Positions 45,005 to 55,015 of a stretch of 64,000 nucleotides of DNA are shown here, piece after piece. Location of the stretch: assembly GCA_022829145.1 (NCBI GenBank), contig CM040741.1, positions 44,438,534-44,502,533 of the forward strand. The letters run 5' to 3'. A program made the position numbers and the translations under genes. This DNA comes from Albula goreensis (Eukaryota; Chordata; Actinopteri; Albuliformes; Albulidae). The notes under the pieces are model-generated. The model was not told where the DNA came from and made no database searches. It saw only the letters and a program-made list of their open reading frames with translations. Each line of letters begins with the position of its first letter. Position 1 is the stretch's first letter.

Positions 45005-46834
45005 GTATCAAAACATACATGGGTTTTCACGGATATATCATTATCTGTCACCAACAATTTCATGATATGTAATTATTAATATTCTAACTCTTTTATTAAC
45101 AAAACAGTTTTATAATATACATTTTCATGTTTCTGTTTCATATTTTCTGTGCATGGGACTAGATTCTCTTGCGAACGAACATCTTAAAATGGCTGTTATG
45201 TAATTCCATTTCCTTTCTCTTCTTCCTTACGCCAGATGGCAACAAGGGAGGTGACCTGCCTTGCTGACAGAATCGGGATTCTGAAATGCAACGACTAACG
45301 ATTTATTGTTAGCAAAATGCTATCAAAGCTTGCAAAATATGTTATTGTTTGACTGTGTAATTTTCATAACCTACTTACATTATGCCCCAAGAGATGCAAA
45401 GGGTGTATACACAGTGCAGTTCATCATTGTGAATTCTGTGGCTAATAAAAATGTTCTTTTGTGAAAACCATGACCCTCAATCAACTGCACTTGGAACACA
45501 ATTACATGAGTACGAAAAATGAAAATAATCATAATAAAAGAAATACACTGATTATCGGATAGAAATATACAAAGAATTAAATAAATATATTACTTGATGA
45601 TTATAAAGATATGTGATACTGAGTAATTATCTATGTTGTCTGGATGTATGAGTCAGCATTGTCCTGTTGTCATCTGCAACAATTCAAGCCTAACTGCAGA
45701 AGCTGACATATGCCAATCTCATGAAATTCATATTCTTGAAAATATTACAACCAGCTCCAAACACCAGACCTCATTTCAGTTGACAAAATCATTGAAGCAC
45801 CAAAGTTTTATTCACTACTAATGAGTTAGGCCTGCATTTGTCTCCAGAAGAAGTTCAGTCCTTCTTGAAAGTTTTTAACAGCTACTAAAGGGACATTGCA
45901 ACATTCATCATGAAGGAAATCCACTTCTTTGAGAGACTGAGGTGAAAATCTGTACATTCAATATTCCAGAACTTCATAACGGGTCCATTATGTTTAGGTC
46001 TGGTAATTGGGAAGGCCATGGAAGGTACTTGACTTCATCCTGGCATTCATGAAATCACTCAGTTTAGTAATGTGTGTTGGAGGGCTATAATCTTGGAATT
46101 TATGACCATCTTGAATACAATGTTTGTGCCTTGGGGTGTGGCTGGTCACCTAAAATTGCTTTGTATTTATACCATGTATAACTGGATCCAGTAACTAACA
46201 GTACCAACAGTATGATGGCTGCATACATCATATATCTCATTGCCATGTTTAAGAGTTGGGAATATATAATTCTTCCTAAGGCTTTCTCAATACACAAAAC
46301 TATATCAATCCATAAACCACCCAATATCAAACCATATACAACCATATTATTTTCTTGTTTTCTATTAACTGTTTAGAAATCCTGTTAGACTTCTATTGTT
46401 GCTTCAGGAATATATATTGTAGTGCTAATTAAAAAAAAAAAATATTTTACAACATAAGTATATTGGTAATTATAATTGACATTTTAATAAAACACATTTT
46501 AAGATGAATGTGTAGGAATGTGATATAGTTTGTATTTACATTATTTTGTTAATTGCCCTGTATGTCATGTGGTTTCTTGTTTGTAGATGTACAATGATGC
46601 AACCACATCTCAGAATTGAATATCTACACCACAAAAACCCTGGTTCAGGTTTCTATAACACGACCATTATGGCAATAAAGTAATATTATTACAAGCATCA
46701 TAACCTGACAAAGCTATACTGTCTTGCTTTAGTATGTTACATTATGTTGGAAAAATTAGTCTTCAAGATATTAACATAACCTTGAGAACGCAGAGATTTG
46801 CCTTAAATAACATTAAAACGCAGGATGTTCCCTA
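45005..46834. other. CCNI-CCNG2 head-to-head intergenic region
   Basis: No gene seen. It includes a probable decayed transposon (45780-46250). Confidence 0.6.
45780..46250. mobile_element. Probable decayed DNA transposon fragment
   Basis: Phrases such as tttaggtctggtaattggga, then ggccatgg, and later taatgtgtgttggagggc and cagtatgatggctgcataca, recall the layout of common fish Tc1-like elements (..TTCAGGTCTGG..GGCCA....CATGATGCTGCC..). Too eroded to encode a transposase, and termini were not located. Confidence 0.35.
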
Positions 46835-46902
46835 CCAATCACGAAGCGATATTTTCAGTTTCTAGCCAATAGGCGGTTAAGGATTTGGGCGGACTTTTTG
46901 AA
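46835..46902 (+). promoter_or_regulatory. CCNG2: Candidate CCNG2 promoter core: CCAAT-CCAAT-CDE/CHR
   Basis: CCAAT boxes start at 46835 and 46866, 31 bp apart. A further 31 bp on, TTTGAA (CHR) at 46897-46902 is preceded by GGCGG (CDE, 46888-46892) with the canonical 4-nt spacer ACTT. This NF-Y plus CDE/CHR layout is typical of genes controlled through DREAM, B-MYB and FOXM1 in G2/M. It lies about 380 bases upstream of the first predicted donor of CCNG2. Confidence 0.5.
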
Positions 46903-46939
46903 CATCGCTACAACACATTTAAATATAGTGATTCGTCCA

Positions 46940-47284
46940 GGAAGAACTAAAAAGCAATTAAACTACAACACAACGTAATGACAGCGAAAACTAAAGTTTG
47001 TTCAAGTTAACTAAACGTGCAAGAGCAAATGACTTTAAATAGCAACTGTGAATATCTTAAAACAATTTACTATAAAGAAAAAAAATACAAAATTATTAAG
47101 TAATCCGCAAAGGGACTATCTTGTGATCTGATAGGTCACTTTATCTAAAGTCTTCCGCCTGGTATGACGTACCTCTTTCTGGGCGTGTATATGATCAACA
47201 TCAACAAAAGAAAAAGAGAAAGAAACAGACAACAGTCAACTGACAGAATCTTCGACACGAAAAATATGTCATTCTAGCACAAAA
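46940..47284 (+). other. CCNG2: Predicted CCNG2 5' non-coding exon (start approximate)
   Basis: A donor (CAAAAG|gtaatc) at 47284/47285 would join to an acceptor (tatttttgaag) at 48350, just before the CCNG2 ATG exon. A half CRE (TGACGTA) lies near 47165, so transcription could also start later. Confidence 0.35.
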
Positions 47285-48349
47285 GGTAATCAGATATCTT
47301 TTAATAACTGATATTTGCTGGGTTGTGCCCATGTTTAAAATAATGTAGCAGGACACTTATACTGTTGCGTATTGCTGGACAATTTGTTTGCGGATATGGG
47401 GTTTGAGAGTTGGGCAACTGGGGAGTTAAACGTTAGCAGTTTTTCATTTGAAGTTAGCGGACATTTAAAATATTAACATTTAACCTTGGCGCCGTAAATG
47501 AGCAACAGTTAACATATTTAGTTTACTTGCTGGGAAATATCGAAATGGAAGATGTAGATTGCCAATCCAACACCAACACTGCTGACTCGGTTCATTAGCT
47601 AACGTTCATAGCTACAGTCTTGATAGATTTCAAAACGAATTAGAATGATAGATAGCACACTATAGTTGTCAACAAACTTGATAGCTTGCTATCTAGGCAG
47701 TATGATATGTTCAAACGTGATGTATCATTTATCAAACCAGGGAGCAGATTTATTTTAATTTACATGGTCGTTTTTTACTCCAGATTTGGACAATTCGATA
47801 TAAAACATGATATTAATCAGTATGCTAGTTAAGTGGATAGTATACTACATTTACAATACCATATTATTTCCTTTGATAATTAATTTGCGTTATCATAGCT
47901 CTGTAGGGCTCGTTTTTAAGCATTTCAATAGTAGTGTCGTTTGTTTTGCTACAGCAGTGTAGTCGTCAACCAGCTGAGACTAGACTGGAGTAATCCAGCC
48001 CCTCCCCCAACAGTCGTTGTTTTCCATTAGCTCTAGTAGCTAGCTAGTAGTTTTCCTTCCTTAGGCATTTGCGTCGATCGCCTTTAAACGCCCTTTAATT
48101 TTTTTATATATATTTGCTTACCGAACGAACATTATTTATAACAACATTTAGATTTTTTTTGTCTGTGAGGAATTTGAACACCGATTGTATTAACGTTACG
48201 TATTTTGTTAGGCGTTAGCTAACGAAACATAACACCAATTCCCTGCTGAGGAGGGGGTTGGGTTTTAAACCTTTACCCCCTACATAAGCAGTGAATGAAT
48301 GTAGGGTAGATAAACATGTACTAATTTCGATTTTATCCTTTATTTTTGA
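47285..48349 (+). other. CCNG2 first intron
   Basis: AT-rich with TAGCTAGC-type low-complexity DNA; no coding sequence seen. Confidence 0.5.
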
Positions 48350-48379
48350 AGACGAGGAAAGACATTGCCAAATCTAGAC

Positions 48380-48484
48380 ATGGAAGCCTTTAAACTTATG
48401 AGGGAACTGAAGATTAATTTGGAGCAAGAGTCCATCTATCTACCGTGGGAGAAAGGGCTAAACCTGCTCGAGTCTACTCTGGAG
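48380..48484 (+). CDS. CCNG2: CCNG2 coding exon 1
   Basis: ATG at 48380, donor CTGGAG|gtaacc, 35 codons, phase 0. Encodes MEAFKLMRELKINLEQE then WEKGLNLLESTLE; the PREKGLSLIEATPE-like end matches human. Confidence 0.92.
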
Positions 48485-51400
48485 GTAACCTAATTATAAA
48501 GCGGCCTTTGACCATATCAGTACATTAGTTAACCTACCCTAAAGCAGCAGTAAGTAGCAGATGTGCTCATCTGACTGAATGGGGTACTTGAATTCTTTAT
48601 CTCAGTTGGTCTTGTGTTATGTTTATTGTATAATTGAACTCCTCAGCTGTAGCCCTTCATTATGTTACTTATGTCACTTATTTTGAAGAGTGGCTGAAAT
48701 TCTTTGTCATATCAATTTGTGTTATGAAGTATTTCCCTTTAAGCTGGGACCAATAACTAATTCATAATTATATCAGAAGTGTGTTTTTGAGCAAGTGCAA
48801 AAGACATTGAGTGCCAATATTTTTTTTGTTTCCCTTTCAGAATGACAAACAAATATCAGCCAGATGTAGGGATGCCAAAGTTGAAGACCTCTGGAGCCTA
48901 ACCAGTTTTTTTGGTTATCGTACCCAGACGTTTGTACAGGCTGTCAACCTGTTGGATAGGTTCCTGGCCATAATGAAGGTGACTTGCAAGAATCTGTGTA
49001 GTTATAATACATTGCCAACAAGTAAATACCAAGTTCAGCATATATAGCCAATTTAATTGTGCAGGTTGCTGACACAGTTCAGCCTTCTTTCTGTTCATGT
49101 CACAGCCAGCCTGTAATTAAAATTTTGAAGAGCTAACATTATTTGCATATTTATTAGGTGTATGATGGAAAACATCAAATCAATTTAGTAAAATTTTAAA
49201 AGTTACAGTTGATGCTTTGAAAATATCCACTATTTTCAAAACAATTTTTACTCATTTATCAGCCTGTGACAAAATAAATATGTTTTGGCTGCCCAGTCTT
49301 TATCAGTCAAATATGTTAATTTTGCTATTTTTTCATGTTTCCAAAAATGATTAAAAATCAGAAAATGTTCTTGTTATAATCAATACATTTCTGAATGCGG
49401 TGATCTGGCAGTTCAGTTTCCTGAGGAACATGTTGCATGTAATGATTGATCAATGTGAAGTAGTGTATGGAATCAAACAGCTGAACGAGCATTTCATATC
49501 TTGCAAATATCTTTTCCCAGGTCAAACCCAAACACTTGTCCTGCATCACCATCGCCTGTCTCCATATTGCAGCTAAACTGGTTGAGGAGGAGTGCAATAT
49601 TGCATCCACTCATGACCTTATTCGCATCAGCCAGTGCAAATTCACCATTTCAGACCTCACCCGCATGGAGAAGATCATTTCAGAAAAACTGAACTTCCAG
49701 TGCAAAGCTGTCACAGCCTTAACCTTTTTGCATCTATACCATGAAGTAACTCTTTTACATACCTCAGAAAGGTAAGTACACATTGTTGCATATTATTTTG
49801 GGTAAGAAAACCCTTATTACTTGGGTGATATTAAGCATTTAGTTAAGCATATCATGCACACGTTAATTGCCAGAGGTGAACTTTATACCGTGTTCTACAT
49901 GTAGGTAATCACAAAGGGACACTTGTTTTATTCTAGGGTAATCTACTAACACACAAACACAGAACCTTTAAGATAAGATTTCTGCATCGCAAACACTCTC
50001 CTTTACGTAACCTCACTACGTCTTGCATCAGCTGTTGTGTAATCTTTCCATACATGTCTATTGTTTATTTAAAATCTTAGGGTTTCTATGATTTTTTTCT
50101 GAAATTCCTCCTCGTTTTGTTTTGAAGCAAGGACAGCCTGAGCCTTGACAAACTGGAAGCCCAGCTGAAAGCCTGCCTTTGTCGAATTGTTTTCTCAAAA
50201 GCAAAAGTAAGAATTAATTTTTGTCTCACTTCATTTGTACCCAAGTACTTTCTGAATAAATACATAAGATGGTGCAGGGAGGTTTTTTCTAATGAACACC
50301 TTACTGTGATTTTCCTTTCAGCCATCAGTACTGGCACTGTCCCTTCTTGCCCAGGAGATTGAAGCCATCCAGTCAGTCGATATGCTTGAAATTGCACAAT
50401 GTATTCAAAGGCATCTAAAGGTAATCCTATGAAAGTTGGTCAGTACATTATGTTTGAGGGCCAGCAGGTAGTGGCTGAAATGTAATAACCATTCTTTTTA
50501 GTGGTCTCATAGGTGCCGCAGAATTCCACTTGAACAAAATATATTCTAAAATGCACAGTTGTAGTGTTCAAATGGACTTCTTACATCTGATTAGTGTTAG
50601 GCTGTCCTATCAGCTGCTGCCACAGTGAACTGTGAGTGCTGTCCTTGGTCAAATTTAAGTGTTTATGCTCAGTGAAGCATTAAAAAAAATCTGTTTGCAA
50701 TGAAACCAACCATTGATAGTATGAAAATGCAATATGTATGTACTATTAAATCAATAAAAGCCCTACGTTATGCTTGTGAGGTACTGCATCCAGTCACAGA
50801 TTCTGTATGCATTGCCTCAAAAGTAGGATTTTGGTTACCATATGTGCATTGTATGGACATAATGTACAAATCTATGCGACTGTAATTAAGGTCAAAATGT
50901 AGAAACTGACAAGGTTATGGAAAGGAAATTTAAGGGCCTTAAGATCAATTACATGCTATCCTTTACACTTGGAGGTGACCCTAAAAGGTTTCTGCTGACC
51001 CACATGGATTATATAACTTGGTGTCTAATGTTATGATGTATGTTGGTGTTTGTAGATCGCTGACAGGGAGCTACTCTACTGGAGAGGGTTGGTGGCCAAG
51101 TGCATTACAGACTACTCTTCACCTGAATGTAGCAAGCCGGACAACAAAAAACTGGTGTGGATTATATCCAGGCGAACAGCACAGAATTTGCACAGCAATT
51201 ACTACAGCGTCCCCGAACTGCCAACAATTCCTGAGGGGGGCTGGGATGAAAGTGGAAGGTAACCAACTGAAGTCTGCAAATAAATACAATTCTAAAAATG
51301 CAAAACACACATTCTCTGCACAACATACAACAATCTGAAAAACAGGATATGAAATTGTGTCCAAAGACACCAGAGTTCACAACAAGGATGTCCTGTGCAG

Positions 51401-52511
51401 GCAGCAAATCTTACTCCAGCCAAAAATCCCCGCAGTCTTTTACTGAATTTCAGGGGAAATCCTGATGTACTGTCATTTTAAATACTGATGTGTTTCATAA
51501 GGCCCTGGGTTTGTTTCGTCACTGTAGAAACTACTTCCCAATCATAAAGGGGAATCCATGTCACGACTGCTTGCCTCGCCTGTTTTGGCCCATCCCTTTC
51601 TCGTACAGTGACGTACATTCCTGTACGTCACTACTGCTATCCTCGCCTGTATTAGCCTATCCCCGTCTTGACAGTCATGTGTGTGACGCAATATTTGAGT
51701 GTCTAGTCACGTCCCTGAAACTTCCCCAGCTGTTTCCCTTTACTTGACCAAACCCAGTCCTGTTAAAGGAAATCTACTGGAGGTGATTTTAAATTCAGAA
51801 CTCATATTTTCATCATGCTGTCAGTGAGACAACAAGATCTTTCCATAATGTAATGATAAAGAGAAAAAAATATATACTTTGGGACAAAATGGGTTTATGT
51901 TTAGTAACAAATTGTATAATTCCTGCTGTTTAGCAGGAAGTCAGAACAGAAAACATTTATGACTTTTCTTGAATACATTTGATTACTATTTATGTTTTTA
52001 CTTTTATAAATGTAAAAATTTTACATTTTCCTCCTGATTTTGGTTGAAGCAATACTCCATGGCAATGAAAGGTAGCTGGCAATCAGATCAGAGATTGCTG
52101 TCAAATAAGTCATATGCCTTTTAGCTGTTTACAGACACATTTCACTGTTCAGTTGACTTATCACATTATTTCTTGTGCAGTATTTATCTGCCCGTGTGTG
52201 CTAACAAAAGATTAGTAATATCATTTCCATCACCTTGTTTGCATTTTAGGATTTCATCATAAATATGGCTCAAAGGAAACACTTTGTGACAGAACTTAGG
52301 GGTTCTGCTTAGTAACTCTTGTTTTTCCTCATTCCTCCTCATGCGCAGTGAAGACTCTTGTGAGGACATGAGCTGTGGAGAGGACAGCATGGGCAGTGAC
52401 GCTGAGGGACCTTCTGTCCCCCCACACCTGCACCACCAAATCAACAAACAGCAGACCTCGTCAACATACAGCCTGGGAGTTTCAGAACATCTGGGTGCTA
52501 CATGTCATTGA
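48380..52511 (+). CDS. CCNG2: CCNG2, cyclin G2 (seven coding exons)
   Basis: Cyclin G2 is an atypical cyclin linked to growth arrest and PP2A. Coding exons 48380-48484, 48841-48978, 49521-49771, 50128-50206, 50322-50420, 51056-51258 and 52349-52511 join in phase to 345 residues (human 344). Landmarks: AKVEDLWSLTSFFGY, NLLDRFLAIMK|VKPKHLSCI, LVEEECNIASTHDLIRISQC, RMEKIISEKLNFQ (cyclin box), SLDKLEAQLKACLCRIVFSK, LVWIISRRTAQNLHSNYYSV, PELPTIPEGG, then an acidic SEDSCEDMSCGEDS tail. Cyclin G1 is excluded by the human CCNG2-like tail and by its position beside CCNI. The first exon (MEAFKLMRELKINLEQE) differs from the human start but has no earlier in-exon ATG. Confidence 0.96.
48841..48978 (+). 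CDS. CCNG2: CCNG2 coding exon 2
   Basis: Acceptor gtttccctttcag, donor ATGAAG|gtgact, 46 codons, phase 0. Encodes NDKQISARCRDAKVEDL and QAVNLLDRFLAIMK. Confidence 0.96.
49521..49771 (+). CDS. CCNG2: CCNG2 coding exon 3
   Basis: Acceptor atcttttcccag, donor GAAAG|gtaagt, phase 0 in and phase 2 out. Encodes VKPKHLSCITIACLHIAAK, ISQCKFTISDLTRMEKIISE and LTFLHLYHEVTLLHTSE, the bulk of the cyclin box. Confidence 0.96.
50128..50206 (+). CDS. CCNG2: CCNG2 coding exon 4
   Basis: Acceptor ttgttttgaag, donor GCAAAA|gtaaga, phase 2 in and phase 0 out. Encodes (S)KDSLSLDKLEAQLKACLC then RIVFSKAK. Confidence 0.95.
50322..50420 (+). CDS. CCNG2: CCNG2 coding exon 5
   Basis: Acceptor gattttcctttcag, donor CTAAAG|gtaatc, 33 codons, phase 0. 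Encodes PSVLALSLLAQEIEAIQSVD then MLEIAQCIQRHLK. Confidence 0.95.
50421..51055 (+). other. CCNG2 intron
   Basis: AT-rich; nothing else recognised. Confidence 0.7.
51056..51258 (+). CDS. CCNG2: CCNG2 coding exon 6
   Basis: Acceptor ttggtgtttgtag, donor GGAAG|gtaacc, phase 0 in and phase 2 out. Encodes IADRELLYWRGLVAKCITDY, KLVWIISRRTAQNLHSNYYS and PELPTIPEGGWDESG, very close to human. Confidence 0.96.
51259..52348 (+). other. CCNG2 last intron
   Basis: No exon seen. It holds an imperfect tandem duplication with a CRE-like palindrome near 51560-51715. Confidence 0.65.
51560..51715. repeat. Imperfect tandem duplication with a TACGTCA-type palindrome
   Basis: Two units of about 70 bp share GTCAC.ACTGCT..CCTCGCCTGT.TT.GCC.ATCCC. 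At their junction lies a perfect 10-bp inverted repeat, agtgacgtac attcct gtacgtcact (51605-51630), containing CRE-like TGACGTA on both strands. Confidence 0.6.
52349..52511 (+). CDS. CCNG2: CCNG2 last coding exon
   Basis: Acceptor cctcctcatgcgcag, phase 2 in, TGA at 52509-52511. Encodes SEDSCEDMSCGEDSMGSD, then HLHHQINKQQ and the C-terminus. The acidic Ser-rich start is conserved (human SEDSCEDMSCGEESLSSS) and PEST-like; the extreme tail is diverged. Confidence 0.95.
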
Positions 52512-53199
52512 AATGATTTATTAGTTTATTCAGGGTTATTTTGTACTAAAGTCACTCCTACACATCTATACCCACAACATATCAATATACTGTACATCTT
52601 TACGTTTGTGTGTGAAGTTAAATGTGGACATGTACAGAATTGTTCTGGCAGCTGAATTTACTCAAGTTATATTGAACCTTTTGAGCTGTAGGGTGTAGTA
52701 GTCGGTGCATGTTTGGATTCGCCACATTCCCGGTGACTAACAGCACAAAGCTGAGGTGCAATAAACTAAAAAGAACTGTTCAATACTAGGGACTACTTCC
52801 CTAGAATGTGTAATTTGCACTGTTTTGTATAACTCATTGTTTATGGCCAATACTGTGGGGAACTTGAATGCCTGAAGACCAGCTAGGTTGTGTTACCCTC
52901 CCAAGTTTTATGTTGTGAAAGTTGAGGATTTATAAAGTATGCATGGTGCTGAAATAGTGTGTCTGTAAACTTAAGATAATTGCCAACGAAGTGTGATTTA
53001 TTAATGTGTGTGATACTCATTGTTTTGTGTATTTGGGGAAAAAGTTGACTGAATGTTGCAAAAAAAAAAAAAAAACATGTTTATATCGAAACTGTTCCAA
53101 TGTAACTTTGTGAACAGGCAAAAAAAATGTTAATAGTATGCTGTAGATATTAACTTATTGATATTGTTTTAAGTTCTCATGACAAACATGCAAATTAAA
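52512..53199 (+). other. CCNG2: CCNG2 3' UTR with candidate poly-A signals
   Basis: AATAAA at 52760-52765 and ATTAAA at 53194-53199 are the candidate signals. An A15 run lies near 53060. The distal one leaves only about 65 bases to the opposing TAF1C signal. Confidence 0.45.
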
Positions 53200-53263
53200 A
53201 AACTATTTTGAAAGATTTCTCCACATTCCTGTTTGTATTTAAATATTCACAAATGTTTAACAT

Positions 53264-53269
53264 TTTATT
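53264..53269 (-). terminator. TAF1C: Candidate TAF1C polyadenylation signal
   Basis: TTTATT on the + strand reads AATAAA on the - strand, about 415 bases past the TAF1C stop. A 22-base A run at about 53400 lies within the predicted 3' UTR. Confidence 0.45.
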
Positions 53270-53682
53270 TTCACATGGTGTTTCTTCATCACACAACTCT
53301 GACCTGAAATTCAGAACCATTCAATGGACCAACACAAAATGTTTCCACCACAAAACAGCTCCTAAATATTAAACTAAATCTGACAATGAAGTGGTTTGAA
53401 AAAAAAAAAAAAAAAAAAAAAGTCAATGATCAACCTATACTAACTAAATGCGATTCAAATGTACTAATTGTTCACCACCAGCTGAATATCAATCATCATA
53501 TGTATCATATAATCACACTGTCCAGAAAAATGAACCGGCTACTGCAGTCAGTTTCAGACTTTTAAGTGTCTCAACAGGTTTCAAACCATTCAAGGCCAGA
53601 CACTCACAGTCAACCAATACAAATACATGCTGCTACTGAGAAAGAAAAAACCAGAATGATCACTTGCCCCATATTCCATTCT

Positions 53683-55015
53683 TCAGAAGCCCATGCGTGG
53701 CCTCTTTCTGGGCCGCAAGGAAAGGGAACCCTGGGAAGATGGGACCACACTGGGGTTCCTCTGTGATGCGGAAATGCTGGACACCTGAGACAACGGTGCA
53801 ATGATCAATGGGTGGCCACTATCCTCACCCCAATCTAGTGGTTCCTGAGAGCCAAACAGGGAGCTAAGGTAGTCCTGCTCAGTCTGGTTAATTTTCCTGG
53901 ACACCAGCCTTGAACAAGTGGGAGGACTGTCTGCTTTTTCCAATGTAGTGAATGGAAAGACTGGTGACTCCTTGTTTTGGGTCACCACCTTTGTCCTTTC
54001 AGGCTCTGGGAGGTCATTTGGGATTGAGCTGCCTGCGACACTGTCTACATCCGACCATGCACTCTGGGTCTCTGTATAATTGCTGGTTGCTGAGGACCAG
54101 CCCGACACATAGTCCAGGTCAGACTGGAAGCTGACAGAGGAGGTGAAGCTCTCTGCCAGACCAATGCGGCGGTGAGCCCGGGCCAGCTTCTGCTGCCGGC
54201 GCTTCCTGCGCAAGGCTTCTACCTTCCGGTCACGGTTCATTCCCAGGTTGTCCTCCCACCAGCTTTTCCAGTGTCCTTCCCAGGATACAGACAGTCGCTG
54301 GCTCAGGGGGTCTGACCATTCACTGGGTGCCACAGGGTCGGGCAGGGGGACTGCCTCAAGGGGCCGTAATACGTGATGCCATGAACAAGCACGCTGCTCC
54401 TCTTCATTGCTTCCTGTAAATCCTTCCTGACACTCTGTACATGATCTTCCTCCAGGGGGTTTCTCTCAGGTTCTTGACAAGAAATAAGACCTTTGGTTTC
54501 TTGGGTCCATTGAGACAGGATGGGCTTTGAGGTAGGCATAGTATTAAAAAGAGCCTCCAGCCAACAATTCCACTTTGAAAGAAGCAGTCCCATCTCTGGA
54601 CTCTTCAGTATGTGTTTTTCAACACTGGACCCTGTTTGCCCATTTGTCAGAGTTTCTGAGACTGTAGTGACACACTCATCTCTACTTTGCATCTCAATGT
54701 TGTTTGTTGTATCCTCTTCCACACCAATATTGATAGCCACCTGTAATCCATCCCAAGCACTCTCATTTTCGCTCCTTTCAGATTCGTGTTCCGGATATTT
54801 ATTCTGATCAGTGTTCACAGTTTTTGAGTTGGTTTTTTGTTTAGTAGTCACGCTACATTGCTCATTCTCTGCTGTTTGAGTTCTTGGTTGTGGTGTGTCT
54901 ATGGCATCTTGGTCAGTTTGTGGTCTCAGTATTTGGTAAAAGATATCCCCGGCCTCTGAGAGCTGCAGCATACACAGGCATTCCTCTGCCTTGCTGTGGT
55001 GTATGGCTGTAAAAC
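53683..55015 (-). CDS. TAF1C: TAF1C last exon, with apparent frameshift
   Basis: Acceptor ttctccctcactag at 55016. The frame reads FTAIHHSKAEECLCMLQLSE then AGDIFYQILRPQ (human FQLSAAGDVFYQQLRPQ), continues to ...VRKDLQEAMKRSSVLVHGI and TYYGP, then goes out of frame and stops at 54303. From about 54360 the other frame takes over with LEAVPLPDPVAPSEWSDPLS, SWEGHWKSWWE, KVEALRRKRRQQK and so on to RKRPRMGF and TGA at 53683. The switch is equivalent to one missing base, most simply in the GGGG run at 54360-54363. No intron of sensible size bridges it. Either a sequencing or assembly slip, or a real truncating allele. Confidence 0.9.
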
